Notes: generated by a model not told the origin, from the letters alone. 64,000 bases of DNA from Paractinoplanes ovalisporus (GCF_016834655.1 NZ_JAENHP010000001.1:1240001-1304000), one strand, 5' to 3'; positions 26,097 through 35,557 are shown, counted from the stretch's first letter. Numbers and translations are program-made.

Positions 26097-27274
26097 GCGC
26101 CTTCCGCCGCGCCCAGCTCTCGGTCGGCGCGCTGTTCTGCCTGCTCGGCTTCCAGTACTCGACGTGGGCGGCCCGCATCCCGGCCCTCACCGACCGGCTG
26201 CACCTGACCGCGGCCGAGGTCGGCGTGCTGCTGCTGGCGGCCGGGGTCGGCGCCGCCGTGTCGTTCCCGATCGTGGCGAAGCTGATGGCGGTGCTCGGGT
26301 CGCGGCGGCTGTCGATCGCCGCCGGGCTCACCCTGATCGCGGCCCTGGCCGGGATCGGCGCCGCCCCCAACTACCCGGTGGCGCTGGCCGTGCTGCTCGT
26401 GGACGGCGTCGCGGTCGGCTGCCTCAACGTGGCCATGAACGCGCAGGGAGCGGCGCTCGAGGCGGCGTACGAACGCAACACCATGGCCCGCCTGCACGCG
26501 TTGTTCAGCGGCGGCATCTTCACCGCGGCCCTGCTCGCCTCGGGGGTCACCGCCCTCACCGGCTCGCTGGCCGTGCACTTCGGCATCGCCGGCGCGCTGC
26601 TGGTGCTGCTCGTCCTCGTGGCCCGGCCGGCCCTGCTGGAGCAGGATCTGCCGGCCCCGCCCAAGGCCGAGGGCCGCCGCTGGTCGCTGCCGTCGAAGGT
26701 GGGGCTGTGGCTCGGCGCGGCCATGGCGCTGACCACGATCACCGAGGGCGCGATGACCGACTGGTCCGCCCTCTATCTGGAACGGGTCGCGCACGCCGCC
26801 CCGCAGGTGCTGCCGCTGGGCATCGCGGTGACCTCGGCCATGATGGTGACCGCGCGGCTGTTCGCCGACGGCTGGCGGGCCCGCTGGGGCGACAAGCGGG
26901 TCGTTCTGATCGGCGGGGCCGTGGCCGGGGCCGGGCTCGGGCTGGCACTGGCGGCCGGTGGGGTGGTTCCGGCGCTGGCCGGGTTCGCCTGCGTCGGGCT
27001 GGGCATGGCGGCAGTGAGCCCGTGCCTCTATGTGGCGGCGGCCCGCGAGGGTTCGACCGCGCTCACCATGGCCGCCACCATGGGCACGACCGGGTTGCTG
27101 GCCGGGCCGCCCGTCATCGGCCTGATCGCCGAGGCCACCACGCTCACCACGGCGATGGCGGTCGTTGCGGTCACGGCCTGGCTGGCCGTGCTGTGCGTGG
27201 TGCCGGTGCGCCTGGGCGAGGACGTCACAGCCAGCCCGCGCGACGCAGCAGCCGATGCAGCACCGCAGCACTGA
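26093..27274 (+). CDS. MFS transporter, probable exporter of the operon product
   Basis: A 393-residue major facilitator protein with about twelve hydrophobic segments (ALFCLLGFQYSTWAARIP at the start, FSGGIFTAALLASG in the middle, GLLAGPPVIGLIAEATTL near the end). The WAARIP and MNAQGAALE motifs fit the FucP/YbjJ-like branch of MFS. It starts with ATGA overlap after the decarboxylase-GNAT gene and is the last gene of the operon. The last 50 bases overlap the convergent corA gene. Export of the acetylated amine product is inferred from position. Confidence 0.88.
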   Translation: MSAFRRAQLSVGALFCLLGFQYSTWAARIPALTDRLHLTAAEVGVLLLAAGVGAAVSFPIVAKLMAVLGSRRLSIAAGLTLIAALAGIGAAPNYPVALAVLLVDGVAVGCLNVAMNAQGAALEAAYERNTMARLHALFSGGIFTAALLASGVTALTGSLAVHFGIAGALLVLLVLVARPALLEQDLPAPPKAEGRRWSLPSKVGLWLGAAMALTTITEGAMTDWSALYLERVAHAAPQVLPLGIAVTSAMMVTARLFADGWRARWGDKRVVLIGGAVAGAGLGLALAAGGVVPALAGFACVGLGMAAVSPCLYVAAAREGSTALTMAATMGTTGLLAGPPVIGLIAEATTLTTAMAVVAVTAWLAVLCVVPVRLGEDVTASPRDAAADAAPQH

Positions 27275-28298
27275 CCACGAGCAGCAGCATGACGATCGGG
27301 TAGCCGTACCGGGTGGTGAGCTCGGGCATGTGGACGAAGTTCATGCCGTAGATGCCGGCGATCGCGGTCGGCAGCGCGGCGATCGCGGCCCATGACGCGA
27401 TCTTGCGCATGTCGTTGTTCTGCTCCACCGTCAGCTGGGCCAGACGGGCCTGCAGCAGCGCGTTGAGCACATCGTCGAACGCGACCACCTGCTCGACCGC
27501 GGCGGTGTGGTGGTCGGCGACGTCGCTGAAGTAGCGCCGGACCTCCTTGGGCAGCTCGAGGAACTGCTTGCCCGCCAGCGCGGTCAGCGGGCGCTGCAGC
27601 GGCAGCACGGCCGCCTTGAACTTCATCAGCTGCCGTTTGAGCTGGTAGACCTGTTCGACCGTGACCGGGGTGCCGGGCGCGAACACGGCCGCCTCGGTCA
27701 GTTCGATGTCGGTCTGCATGGCGGCCGCGATGTCGACGTAGACGTCCACGAGGCGGTCCAGGATCGCGTGCACCACCGACCACGGGCCGTGGGCCAGCGT
27801 CTTCGCGTCGGAGCTCAGGTCGGCGCGCAGCGAGCTGAGTTCCATGACGGTTCCCTGCCGTACGGTGATGACGAAGTGCGGCCCCACGAACAGCCGGACA
27901 AAACCGGTGCTCACGATCTCGCTGGTGGCGGTGACCCGCTCGTGCTCGACGTACTGGGCGGCCCGCACGACCAGGAACACGACCTCCTCGTACCGTTCGA
28001 TCTTCACCCGCTGCTCGCGGTGAAGGATGTCCTCGACCGCCAGCGGGTGCAGCCCGAACACCTCGGCGACCCGGCTCAACGCGGCCTCGGTCGGTTCGTG
28101 CAGACCGAGCCACACGTACGCACCCTCGCGCTCCCGGGCCTGCGCATAGAGCCGGGCCAGGTCGGCGGCCGGTCCGGGGCGCTCGACGGCGACCCCGTCC
28201 ACGATCAGCTCGCAGCCCACGATCGCGGTGTGGTCGGCGCGCCCTCGACCCACCGGCCGGGGCGGCTGCCAGGTGCGGCGGCCGTCCAAGATTCTCAC
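27225..28298 (-). CDS. corA: CorA-family magnesium/cobalt channel
   Basis: A 357-residue protein with a soluble N-terminal funnel domain and two C-terminal membrane helices. The first helix ends with the CorA signature YGMNF, followed by VHMPELTTRYGYP and a second helix with a basic tail. This is normal for homopentameric Mg2+ (and Co2+) channels in the inner membrane. The GTG start at 28298 gives MRILDGRRTW; no strong ribosome-binding site is visible. Its 3' end overlaps the convergent MFS gene by 50 bases. It follows the Ser/Thr kinase gene by 15 bases on the same strand, so they may be co-transcribed. Confidence 0.93.
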   Translation of the reverse strand: MRILDGRRTWQPPRPVGRGRADHTAIVGCELIVDGVAVERPGPAADLARLYAQAREREGAYVWLGLHEPTEAALSRVAEVFGLHPLAVEDILHREQRVKIERYEEVVFLVVRAAQYVEHERVTATSEIVSTGFVRLFVGPHFVITVRQGTVMELSSLRADLSSDAKTLAHGPWSVVHAILDRLVDVYVDIAAAMQTDIELTEAAVFAPGTPVTVEQVYQLKRQLMKFKAAVLPLQRPLTALAGKQFLELPKEVRRYFSDVADHHTAAVEQVVAFDDVLNALLQARLAQLTVEQNNDMRKIASWAAIAALPTAIAGIYGMNFVHMPELTTRYGYPIVMLLLVVSAAVLHRLLRRAGWL

Positions 28299-28313
28299 CC
28301 CCGAAGAGGGAGC

Positions 28314-29927
28314 CTACGGCCTGGCCACGGACACGTCGCGGAAGGTGACGGCGCCACCGGTGTCGCCGACCGCGCCGAAGACGACCGCGCCCGGGCTGCC
28401 CTCGGGCGGCGGGATTCTGGTGGTGAGCAGGGAGCGGTCGTCGAGCGAGACGGTGAGGCGGGCTCCGACGGTGGCGATCAGCAGGTGGTGGGGGTCACCG
28501 GGAAGCAGCCGGTGGTCGAGCGGCCAGGTGGCGACGGTCCGCAGCCGGCGGCCCCTCTCCTGCACGATGGTGAGCCGGTCGGGGCAGGCGGCGACCCGGT
28601 GCGAGCCGGTGCCGGTCACGTGTGTCCAGACAGCGGCGCAGGCCGGGGTGGCGGCGAGGGTGAACTCGGCGTTGATGACCTGATCGCCGGCGGCGACCAC
28701 GGCCGGGCACTCGTACGCGTGCGGATCGCGCGGTGTCGCCTCCAGCGGCCCGCCGAGCGCGCACAGGTCCTTGCGCTCGGCCCGGCTGGCCTTGTCGTCG
28801 GCAGCGCGGCCGATCACCGCCGGCAGCACTCCGGTGGGCGACGCCGCGGGGGTGGCCGAGCGGTCGACCACGTGGCTGGTGGCGGGATAGGCGAGGAACC
28901 CGGCCGCGAGGGCCGCGGCGGCCACTGTCATCACCGACCGGGACGGCAATCGGCGACGGCCGGCCCGGAGCGGCTGTTCGAGCGTGGCGAGCCCGGTCTC
29001 GGCCACCGGGACAAAAGCTTCCGTACGCCGTACGGCCGCCGCCGCTCGCCGGACGTCCGGCTGTGTCCGCAGGCTGGTCCGGACGCTGGCGTCACCGGCG
29101 CTCAGAAGCTCCTCGAGCAGCTGGTGGGCGGTCGGACGGTGGGCCGGATCGGCCTCCAGCGCCCGCGCAACCAGACCCCGCAGCAGCTCGGGCAGCGCGG
29201 AGAGCTCGGGCGCGGGAAGCGGCACACCGGCCGCCGCGGCGACGACGGTTTCGGACACGTACGGCGTCTGACCCGTCGCGGCGTAGGTGACCACCGCGCC
29301 CCAGGCGAAGATGTCGGCCGACGTGTCGACGTGGCGGTGCGCGTCGGGCCGGAAGCGTTCGGGACCCATGTAGGCGACGGTGCCGAAGAACTGGCCGGGC
29401 GAGGTGTGGTGACTGGTCGTGCCGAGCGACTTGGCCACGCCGAAGTCGATGACCTTGGGGCCGCCCACGGGCGAGAGCAGCACGTTGCCCGGCTTGAGGT
29501 CGCGGTGCACGATGCCGGCGTCGTGGATGGCGGCGAGGGCGGTCGTGACGCCGATGGCCAGGCCGTGCAGCCGGCTGCCGGTCAGCGGCCCGTTCTCGCG
29601 GATGACCTCGGCCAGGCTCGGCCCGTCGATGTATTCGACGACCAGATAGGGCGGGTCGTGGTCGGCCGCCGCGTCGAGCACTTCGGCCGTGCAGAACGGC
29701 GGGACCCGCCGCACCTGCCGGACCTCGCCCCGGAACCGGGCCCGGAAGGCGTCGTCACAGGCCAGTTCCGGGCGTACGACCTTGACCGCGACCCGGGCGC
29801 CGGTGGGCGACTCGGCGAGGTAGACGGAGCCCATGCCGCCCTCGCCCAGCCGGGCGACGATCCGATAGGGGCCGAGACGCCGCGGATCACCGGGACGCAA
29901 AGGACTCGCAGCCACTTCGCCGGCCAC
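28314..29927 (-). CDS. Membrane Ser/Thr protein kinase with extracellular jelly-roll-like domain
   Basis: A 537-residue PknB-type kinase. The glycine loop is GEGGMGSVY, Lys49 is in VAVKV, HRDLKPGN has catalytic Asp143, DFG is kept in VIDFGVAK, and the activation segment ends MGPERF. A transmembrane helix (about residues 340-357, MTVAAAALAAGFLAYPA) is followed by an outside region of about 180 residues with four Cys (CALGG, YECPA, ACAAVW, ACPDR) and a concanavalin-like repeat end (VVFGAVGDTGGAVTFRDVSVA). It phosphorylates targets in response to an unknown envelope signal. The start GTG 29927 lacks a ribosome-binding site. Confidence 0.92.
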   Translation of the reverse strand: MAGEVAASPLRPGDPRRLGPYRIVARLGEGGMGSVYLAESPTGARVAVKVVRPELACDDAFRARFRGEVRQVRRVPPFCTAEVLDAAADHDPPYLVVEYIDGPSLAEVIRENGPLTGSRLHGLAIGVTTALAAIHDAGIVHRDLKPGNVLLSPVGGPKVIDFGVAKSLGTTSHHTSPGQFFGTVAYMGPERFRPDAHRHVDTSADIFAWGAVVTYAATGQTPYVSETVVAAAAGVPLPAPELSALPELLRGLVARALEADPAHRPTAHQLLEELLSAGDASVRTSLRTQPDVRRAAAAVRRTEAFVPVAETGLATLEQPLRAGRRRLPSRSVMTVAAAALAAGFLAYPATSHVVDRSATPAASPTGVLPAVIGRAADDKASRAERKDLCALGGPLEATPRDPHAYECPAVVAAGDQVINAEFTLAATPACAAVWTHVTGTGSHRVAACPDRLTIVQERGRRLRTVATWPLDHRLLPGDPHHLLIATVGARLTVSLDDRSLLTTRIPPPEGSPGAVVFGAVGDTGGAVTFRDVSVARP

Positions 29928-29961
29928 CTATCACTGGGAGTTGTCCATGCCTGTGATCTGC

Positions 29962-30005
29962 ACCGTACACAGCGGACGGGCCGCGTTTGACAACATTATC
30001 GTCAA
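29962..30005 (-). promoter_or_regulatory. Candidate kinase promoter with inverted repeat
   Basis: On the minus strand TTGTCA (29993-29988) and TACGGT (29967-29962) are 20 bases apart, a long spacer. The -35 lies within the imperfect dyad TTGACAA-CATTA-TCGTCAA (29987-30005, six of seven pairs). It may be an operator for the kinase gene. No plus-strand gene uses this region. Confidence 0.4.
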
Positions 30006-30132
30006 GGAAGATCGAATCGAATGAATGCGAGCAGTGTTCGTTTATCACCACGCGTCATCGGCCGGTGACGGGAACGGAGTGGGCGACCGGAAAATGCCGA
30101 CGACCCATTGACGGAAGACAAGGCGGAAATGG

Positions 30133-30171
30133 GCCGGGTCCTCACCCCCGTACGGGAAGGACCCGGCTTTT
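30133..30171. terminator. Intrinsic terminator after the lyase operon
   Basis: A perfect 10-bp stem, GCCGGGTCCT (30133-30142) and AGGACCCGGC (30158-30167), with a TTTT run at 30168-30171. It lies six bases beyond the stop of the PL14-like lyase, the last gene of the minus-strand polysaccharide operon. The T run favours the plus strand but the stem would stop either direction. Confidence 0.8.
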
Positions 30172-30176
30172 GATTG

Positions 30177-31043
30177 TCAGCAGGCGTTGTTCAGTTCGCA
30201 GATCTCGGCCTGGCTGGTCGCCACCTTCACGGTGTCGTACCAGATGTAGGACGGGCGCGTGGGCGCGAAGTCCGTGGTGGCCCCGCCGAAGAACGACGAG
30301 AAGTACGCGGCGTCGACGAGGTCGCCGTTGCGTACGAACCGCAGGCCGGTGACGGTCGCGGCGGGCCGGCGGTTGAACCAGGCCCGGATCTCGCCGTCGG
30401 CGTTGGCCTGTCCCCCGGTCACCGTGTTGGCCCGCACCTTCATCGCGACGTGGAACCACTCCCCGCGCGGGTAGTAGACGTCGCTGCCGTCGGTCCACTT
30501 CAGGACCCGGGCGTCGCCGTAGACGCCCTCGTGGCCCATCGAGTAGTAGTAGACCGACGCCTTGCCGTCCCGGCCCCAGACGAACCGCGAACTGAATCCG
30601 TTGTAACCGGTGCAGGGAACGCCACCGGAACACGGTGTCGCATTGCCGGTGAGCCCGAGGCCGAGTTTGCCGCCGAACTGCGTGCCGCCCCAGCTGAAAT
30701 CGCTGCTGAAACGGGCCCAGAACGAGAGGTGGTACTCGCGTTTCGGGGCCAGTTTGAAACGAGCCTGGGCCCCGGAGTTCTCCGGTCCGATCTGACCGGC
30801 CGGATAATAGACGCGCAGCGCCTTCGTTCCGGAGTGACGGAAATTGACGCCGTCGACCCAGGTGCGGTTGCTCATCCCGAGATCCCAGTCGGCGTTCCAG
30901 CCGGCGGCGGCCCAGGCCGAGCGCGGATAGGGCTGCAGGGAGACGCCGTTCTCGAATCCCTGATAGGTGACGGCGGCGGAGGCGCGGCCCGGCGTGAGCA
31001 GGATCAGCAGGACCGCCACCCAGAGGGCGTGGAACCTTTTCAT
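30177..31043 (-). CDS. Secreted polysaccharide lyase, PL14-like
   Basis: A 288-residue protein with a signal peptide (about 1-23, ending RASA). The body is a beta jelly roll with family-type marks GGTQFGGKLGLGLTG, GRDGKASVYYYSMGHEG, the strand GEWFHVAMKVRANT, and near the end DAAYFSSFFGGATTDFAPTRPSYIWYDTVKV, which fit polysaccharide lyase family 14 (alginate/glucuronan lyases). It is the last gene of the minus-strand operon with a heparinase-like enzyme and sugar-metabolism genes. Cleavage of a uronic-acid polymer by beta-elimination is inferred from family and context. Confidence 0.75.
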   Translation of the reverse strand: MKRFHALWVAVLLILLTPGRASAAVTYQGFENGVSLQPYPRSAWAAAGWNADWDLGMSNRTWVDGVNFRHSGTKALRVYYPAGQIGPENSGAQARFKLAPKREYHLSFWARFSSDFSWGGTQFGGKLGLGLTGNATPCSGGVPCTGYNGFSSRFVWGRDGKASVYYYSMGHEGVYGDARVLKWTDGSDVYYPRGEWFHVAMKVRANTVTGGQANADGEIRAWFNRRPAATVTGLRFVRNGDLVDAAYFSSFFGGATTDFAPTRPSYIWYDTVKVATSQAEICELNNAC

Positions 31044-31058
31044 GCGTTGCTCCGATCG

Positions 31059-31652
31059 TTAGGGAGACCCCCGTGACAGGTCGAGCACGAACGTCCGCCC
31101 CGATGGGTGGCGGACGGCCTCGGTGAATCCGAGACGTCGGTAGAAGCCGATGGCGTGCCGGTTCTGCCCGGCCACCATCAGGTGCACGCCGGGAACGTCA
31201 CGGCGTCGCAGTTCGGCGGTGCAGCGCTCGATCAGCGCGCGCCCCCACCCCCGGCCCTGGAACCGAGGGTCGATCTTCATGTGCAGCTGAGCCGGGTGCC
31301 GGGCCAACTCCGGGCCGACCGGAAAGAACCCGCGGTGGAACACGGCCACGGGGTCGGACCCGTCCGGCGGGTACTGCGACCGCAGCGGCGGCCACCAGAA
31401 CGTCTCGGCCCACACCCGGAACGCCGCGGCGTCGGCCGTCGCCACGATGTAGCCGCCGACGCCGTCCGCGTCGACCAGGACGAAGGCCAGCCCGGGGTCG
31501 GCCGTGGCGTACGGGCCGGCGTAAAGGTGCCCCGGGAAGTCGTCGTTGGCGTGCGGGAGCGGCGCGGGCCGGCCGGCGCCGTCGACGCGGGCACAAACCC
31601 GGTAGACGCCGGCCATGTCGACCGGGTGGAACTGTCGGACCGTGGCGCTCAT
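31059..31652 (-). CDS. GNAT N-acetyltransferase, O-GlcNAcase-associated type
   Basis: A 197-residue GNAT protein. The acetyl-CoA loop RFQGRGWGRALIERC and the C-terminal HAIGFYRRLGFTEA are typical. The overall length and the YAGPYATADPGLAFVLVDADGVGGYIVAT segment resemble the acetyltransferase-like domain found next to O-GlcNAcase-type and sugar-processing genes. The ATG at 31652 follows GGGAG. It sits between heparinase-like and PL14-like genes, so acting on an amino sugar is possible but not shown. Confidence 0.85.
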   Translation of the reverse strand: MSATVRQFHPVDMAGVYRVCARVDGAGRPAPLPHANDDFPGHLYAGPYATADPGLAFVLVDADGVGGYIVATADAAAFRVWAETFWWPPLRSQYPPDGSDPVAVFHRGFFPVGPELARHPAQLHMKIDPRFQGRGWGRALIERCTAELRRRDVPGVHLMVAGQNRHAIGFYRRLGFTEAVRHPSGRTFVLDLSRGSP

Positions 31653-31675
31653 GTCAGGCTCCCGGAAAGGGGCGG

Positions 31676-34600
31676 TCAGTTGAGGGTCACGACGGCGTAG
31701 TTGCCGTCCCGCCGGAAGGTGGTCCGCTCGCCGTTGAGCGTCACCGTCCGCACCCCGGGCGCGAACACGCGCAGCGTCACCGGTCCGGCGGCCGCCGAGG
31801 CCGTCACCGTCAGGTCCCCGCCGGCCCGCTCGATCGTGGCCGAGTCGAGGCGCCGCGAAGCGGTCACCAGGGTCGTTCCGTCGAGGGCCACTCCGGTGCT
31901 CCTGACCAGCGACACGTCCCGCCCGTCCCGCACCAGCGCGTATCCACCGCCGCCGGCCGGGCTGCGGAACAGCAGGTCGTCACGCCCGCCGTCGGTGCGG
32001 TCGACCCGCACGTGGTCGTCGGAGATCCGGGTCGCCTGCTTCACGACCGGCCCCTCGGTCACCGACCGGGTCTCCAGCAGCGTGGTGAACCGCGCGTCCC
32101 GTACGGCCTCCCGCCGGGCCAGCAGGAACGGGATCGGCTGCCCGGTGGTGGCCACGCCCGGGGCCTGGCTCTGCAGCAGCGTGGTCGATCCCGGTTGCAG
32201 CGCCCGCATCTCCAGCACGGTCGTCGGTGACTTCCACGTCGCCCGCCACAACCCGTCGGCCGCGTTGCCCTGGGCCGTCATCGCCAGCCGGTGATAACCG
32301 TTGTCCCGGTTCTCCGGGTCGAGCGCGCACCCCGGTTCCCCGCACGCCGGCGCCCCCATGGTGACGCCGCCGACCTCGAGCGCGCCATCGCCGTGCCACG
32401 ACTGGTCATACGTGTGCGGGGCCGGGCTCGACGCGTCGACCACGTCGAGCGCGTACCCGTCGGCCATGAGAACCGAGCGGCGCAGGCTGACATCGGCGTA
32501 CGCGGTGGTGGTGTCGGCGTCGGCCACCCGCAGTCCCGGCGTCTCGCCGAAGGCCAGCAACCGGCCGCGGGCCTTGCGGTCCTGGCTGCGGCCGTCGACC
32601 ACCACCGTGTTGTGCGAGACCGACTCGCGGTACCAGTTGTCGGTCAGGTCGGCGTTGTCGGCGCCGTAGACCTGGCTCAGGTCGGTGGAGGGCAGTCCCC
32701 CGCCGCCGACGACGTCGAGGTGCAGCTTGTCGGCGTGGCCGTGGGTGCCGCCGGGAACGCCGTGGTCGAGGCGCACCGCGTCGACCTGGAACGGGTCGAG
32801 GGCGGCGTCCGCGGTCAGCGTCACGTCGTCGAACACCGCGCTGCCGACCAGATCGGCGGCGGCCAGCGTGACCTGCACGGCGGCGGCGTCCTTGGGCACG
32901 TCGGCCGCGAGGCTGCGCAGCACGAATCCGGGCCGGACCTCCAGCTTGACCACGCGGGTGGCGATGGCCGAGCCGTCGGCCTGGCGGAACTCGAGTTCGA
33001 ATCGGGCTGTGGCCGACGCTCCCAGCGACCGCACGCGGGCCTGCAACGTGAGCCTGCCGGTGGTGCCGTTCACCGGCACCAGCTGGCTCCAACTGCCGGA
33101 ACGCAGGCGGGCGGCCCGCTCACCCCGATAGGCCGTAGGCACCCGGTCGGCCTGGCCGGCGGCGGTCCAGCCCGCGGCGCGGCCTTCGAAACCGCCGTCG
33201 TCGAGCAGATTCTCCGACCACAGATCGAGCTGGTCGGCCTCCAGCGTCCTGTCCACTCGCAGGCGAACCCGGGTCGCGGTCGCGGGGACGTCGACGCGGG
33301 TGTCGCTGGCGGCCCACCCGCTGGTCGGCCCGGCCGGAACCGACTTGCTGCCGACCATACGGCCGTGGTTGTCGGTGAAGGTGAGCGTGAGCTTGCCGCT
33401 TCCCTTGACCATGGCGGTCAGCCGCAGCGTGGCCGCCCCTTCGCGAGGCAGCACGGCGACGTTGCCGTAGCGCAGCAGGTTGTCGGGCGCACCCGAGCGC
33501 AGCACGGTCTCGCCCAGCCCGGGCAGCGTGGTGCTCGGCTGCCGGACACCCGTCGAGGCTGGAATCGTGTCAGCCCCGTACCGCAGGGCGAAGCGGTCGA
33601 CCCGCGGGTTCTTGAGGTTCTGGTACGAGTAGGCCAGTCCCACCGCGAACTGCGGGTCGCGGTACTCGGCGTAGGCCCACTCGGCGAACTGCGCGAAGTT
33701 GGGGCCGAACTTGCGCCCCCAGGTGCCGCCGTCACCCGACGCCGGAACGGTGGTGTCCGGGTAGAGGTAGGGCAGGATCGCGGTCTGCATGCGCTTGAAC
33801 CGCGGATCCCCGGTCAGGTCGGGCCCGCCGGGCTGGTTGCGGGCGGCGATCACCACCTGGGTCAGCGCCTGCATGGCGTAGAGGTGATAGCTGGCCGCGC
33901 CCTCCCACCACCAGCCGTCCTTCAGCACGGCGTGGTCGAGCAGCCAGTTGGTGTCGTCGAGGGCGGCGGCGCGCAGTCCGCTGTCGTCGACGGCCGCACC
34001 CACGCCATAGATGGCGGCGTCGTGCCAGGCCTGGAAGTTCGAGGTCGCCATGGGGTTGCCGGCGACCGTTTCGGCCAGCACCCGCAGCAGGTTGTTCTCG
34101 ATGTCGACCCGGTCGGCCGCCGTCAGGGTCGAGCGGATCAGGTCGTACGCGTCGATCAGGCCGATCGCCGCCACCGCCTCGTCCAGAGACTGGTAGTGGA
34201 CCCGGCCGTAGAGCCCGTTGAGCGGCACCGACAGATACCAGACGGCGTAGTAGCGCAGGATGTCCCGCGCCTTGGCCGCATACTTGGGCCGGTCCGGGTC
34301 GGAGGCTGGCAGCATCTGGTAGGTCAGCGCGAGGTCGGACGCGGCCTGGGCGGCGTTGTTGTGCCAGATCTCAGTCCAGGCGCTGTCGTACGGCTCCCCG
34401 CTGTACCGCTTGCCGTCGATCGGGCAGACGTGACTGCCCGGGCTGTTGTAGTCGAAGGTGAGCATCGTGTTGGTGCCGGGGCACTTGAAGTTGCCGCTCC
34501 AGCCGCCATGGAACACCGTCTTGTCGAGCGGCCGGTCGAGCCAGGCGTCGGCCTCCGCCTTGACCACGGTGGTGAACGCGTTGCGGGCCCAGGCCTGACC

Positions 34601-35557
34601 GCCGATTCTCGTACGCAGGGCCTGCAGCTGCGCCACGGTGTTGTAGACGTGCGGTTCCTGCGGTCCGGCCGCGGGCTCGGCGACCTTCGTGGTCAGCCGG
34701 GCCACCTGGGTCAGGGCCGCGTCGCCGGTCGGGGTGATGCGCACGTTGGTCACGGTGGCGGCGTCCTGGGCCCGTACGGTCACCTTGACCGTGGCCGACG
34801 CGCCTGGCTGGAGCACCGGTGTCGTGGCCGGCTCGACGGTGGTGTCCCCGTCTGCCGTCAGGGCAAGGGAATCGGCCACGGTACGGCGGTTGGTCACGGC
34901 GAGCAGATAGGTCGCCGATCCGCCCGCGGCCACAGTCTTGGTCATGTCGTCCGGGGTGACCCAGTTCGACGCGCCGACCACCTCCACGTCGTCCACCCAC
35001 ATCGTGCCGGTCGAGGTCTGCACCGAGTTGATGATCTGCACCCGGGTGGTGAGCGGCGGCACCCGGAACGTGCCGGAAACCGTTGTCCAGTCCCGGGTTC
35101 CGGTCATGATGCCGCCGAGCACACCGGAACCCGTGTAGACCGTCTGCCCCGCGTTGACGTACGAGAAGCTCAGGGAGACCCGCGCCCCGCCCGGGAAATC
35201 GGTGTAGTCGGCCAGCGTGACCCGGTCGAGTTTCACCTTGGCCGAGATGCGCACCACCGGCAGCGTGGCCTGCGCGAGGGGCACGGTGACGAAGCCGCCG
35301 ATCTTCCTGGTGGCCGAGCCGTCGATGCGCATCGAGCGGGCACCGCTCGCCTTCGTCTCGGTGTCCACGGCGTAGGTCTCGCTCTGATACGGCGTGCACC
35401 AGCTGGGGATCAGGCAGTTCTCGGCGGGCGGCGAGGCCACCTCGAAACCCGGGTTGGGCACCAGGTTGACCCCGTCCGCGGCGGTTGCGGGAGCGGCCGG
35501 CGCGAAGACGACGACCGAGCTCAGCAGGGGGGAGAGAAGGGCGGTCAGGCGGGTCAC
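31676..35557 (-). CDS. Secreted multi-domain heparinase II/III-type polysaccharide lyase
   Basis: A 1,293-residue exported protein: signal peptide (about 1-30), a jelly-roll carbohydrate-binding-like module (about 35-190, NLVPNPGFEVASPP), an Ig-like segment, an alpha/alpha toroid (about 300-600, FQAWHDAAIYGVGAAV, WWWEGAASYHLYAMQAL), a second jelly-roll module (about 760-900, LLDDGGFEGRAAGW), and a heparinase II/III beta-sandwich (PGGTHGHADKLHLDVV, SVSHNTVVVDGRSQ). The catalytic Asn/His/Tyr-type residues of the family are represented. The GTG start at 35557 overlaps the aldolase stop (GTGA). A jelly roll between the toroid and sandwich is an uncommon layout. Confidence 0.85.
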   Translation of the reverse strand: MTRLTALLSPLLSSVVVFAPAAPATAADGVNLVPNPGFEVASPPAENCLIPSWCTPYQSETYAVDTETKASGARSMRIDGSATRKIGGFVTVPLAQATLPVVRISAKVKLDRVTLADYTDFPGGARVSLSFSYVNAGQTVYTGSGVLGGIMTGTRDWTTVSGTFRVPPLTTRVQIINSVQTSTGTMWVDDVEVVGASNWVTPDDMTKTVAAGGSATYLLAVTNRRTVADSLALTADGDTTVEPATTPVLQPGASATVKVTVRAQDAATVTNVRITPTGDAALTQVARLTTKVAEPAAGPQEPHVYNTVAQLQALRTRIGGQAWARNAFTTVVKAEADAWLDRPLDKTVFHGGWSGNFKCPGTNTMLTFDYNSPGSHVCPIDGKRYSGEPYDSAWTEIWHNNAAQAASDLALTYQMLPASDPDRPKYAAKARDILRYYAVWYLSVPLNGLYGRVHYQSLDEAVAAIGLIDAYDLIRSTLTAADRVDIENNLLRVLAETVAGNPMATSNFQAWHDAAIYGVGAAVDDSGLRAAALDDTNWLLDHAVLKDGWWWEGAASYHLYAMQALTQVVIAARNQPGGPDLTGDPRFKRMQTAILPYLYPDTTVPASGDGGTWGRKFGPNFAQFAEWAYAEYRDPQFAVGLAYSYQNLKNPRVDRFALRYGADTIPASTGVRQPSTTLPGLGETVLRSGAPDNLLRYGNVAVLPREGAATLRLTAMVKGSGKLTLTFTDNHGRMVGSKSVPAGPTSGWAASDTRVDVPATATRVRLRVDRTLEADQLDLWSENLLDDGGFEGRAAGWTAAGQADRVPTAYRGERAARLRSGSWSQLVPVNGTTGRLTLQARVRSLGASATARFELEFRQADGSAIATRVVKLEVRPGFVLRSLAADVPKDAAAVQVTLAAADLVGSAVFDDVTLTADAALDPFQVDAVRLDHGVPGGTHGHADKLHLDVVGGGGLPSTDLSQVYGADNADLTDNWYRESVSHNTVVVDGRSQDRKARGRLLAFGETPGLRVADADTTTAYADVSLRRSVLMADGYALDVVDASSPAPHTYDQSWHGDGALEVGGVTMGAPACGEPGCALDPENRDNGYHRLAMTAQGNAADGLWRATWKSPTTVLEMRALQPGSTTLLQSQAPGVATTGQPIPFLLARREAVRDARFTTLLETRSVTEGPVVKQATRISDDHVRVDRTDGGRDDLLFRSPAGGGGYALVRDGRDVSLVRSTGVALDGTTLVTASRRLDSATIERAGGDLTVTASAAAGPVTLRVFAPGVRTVTLNGERTTFRRDGNYAVVTLN

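Noticed and set aside
27507..29990. Open frame of 827 codons on the plus strand
   Set aside because: It is antisense to corA and the receptor kinase, both with full family motifs.
29987..30176. Plus-strand promoter TTGACA at 29987 for a gene before 30177
   Set aside because: No plausible plus-strand gene follows; the plus-strand frames there are antisense to the PL14-like lyase.
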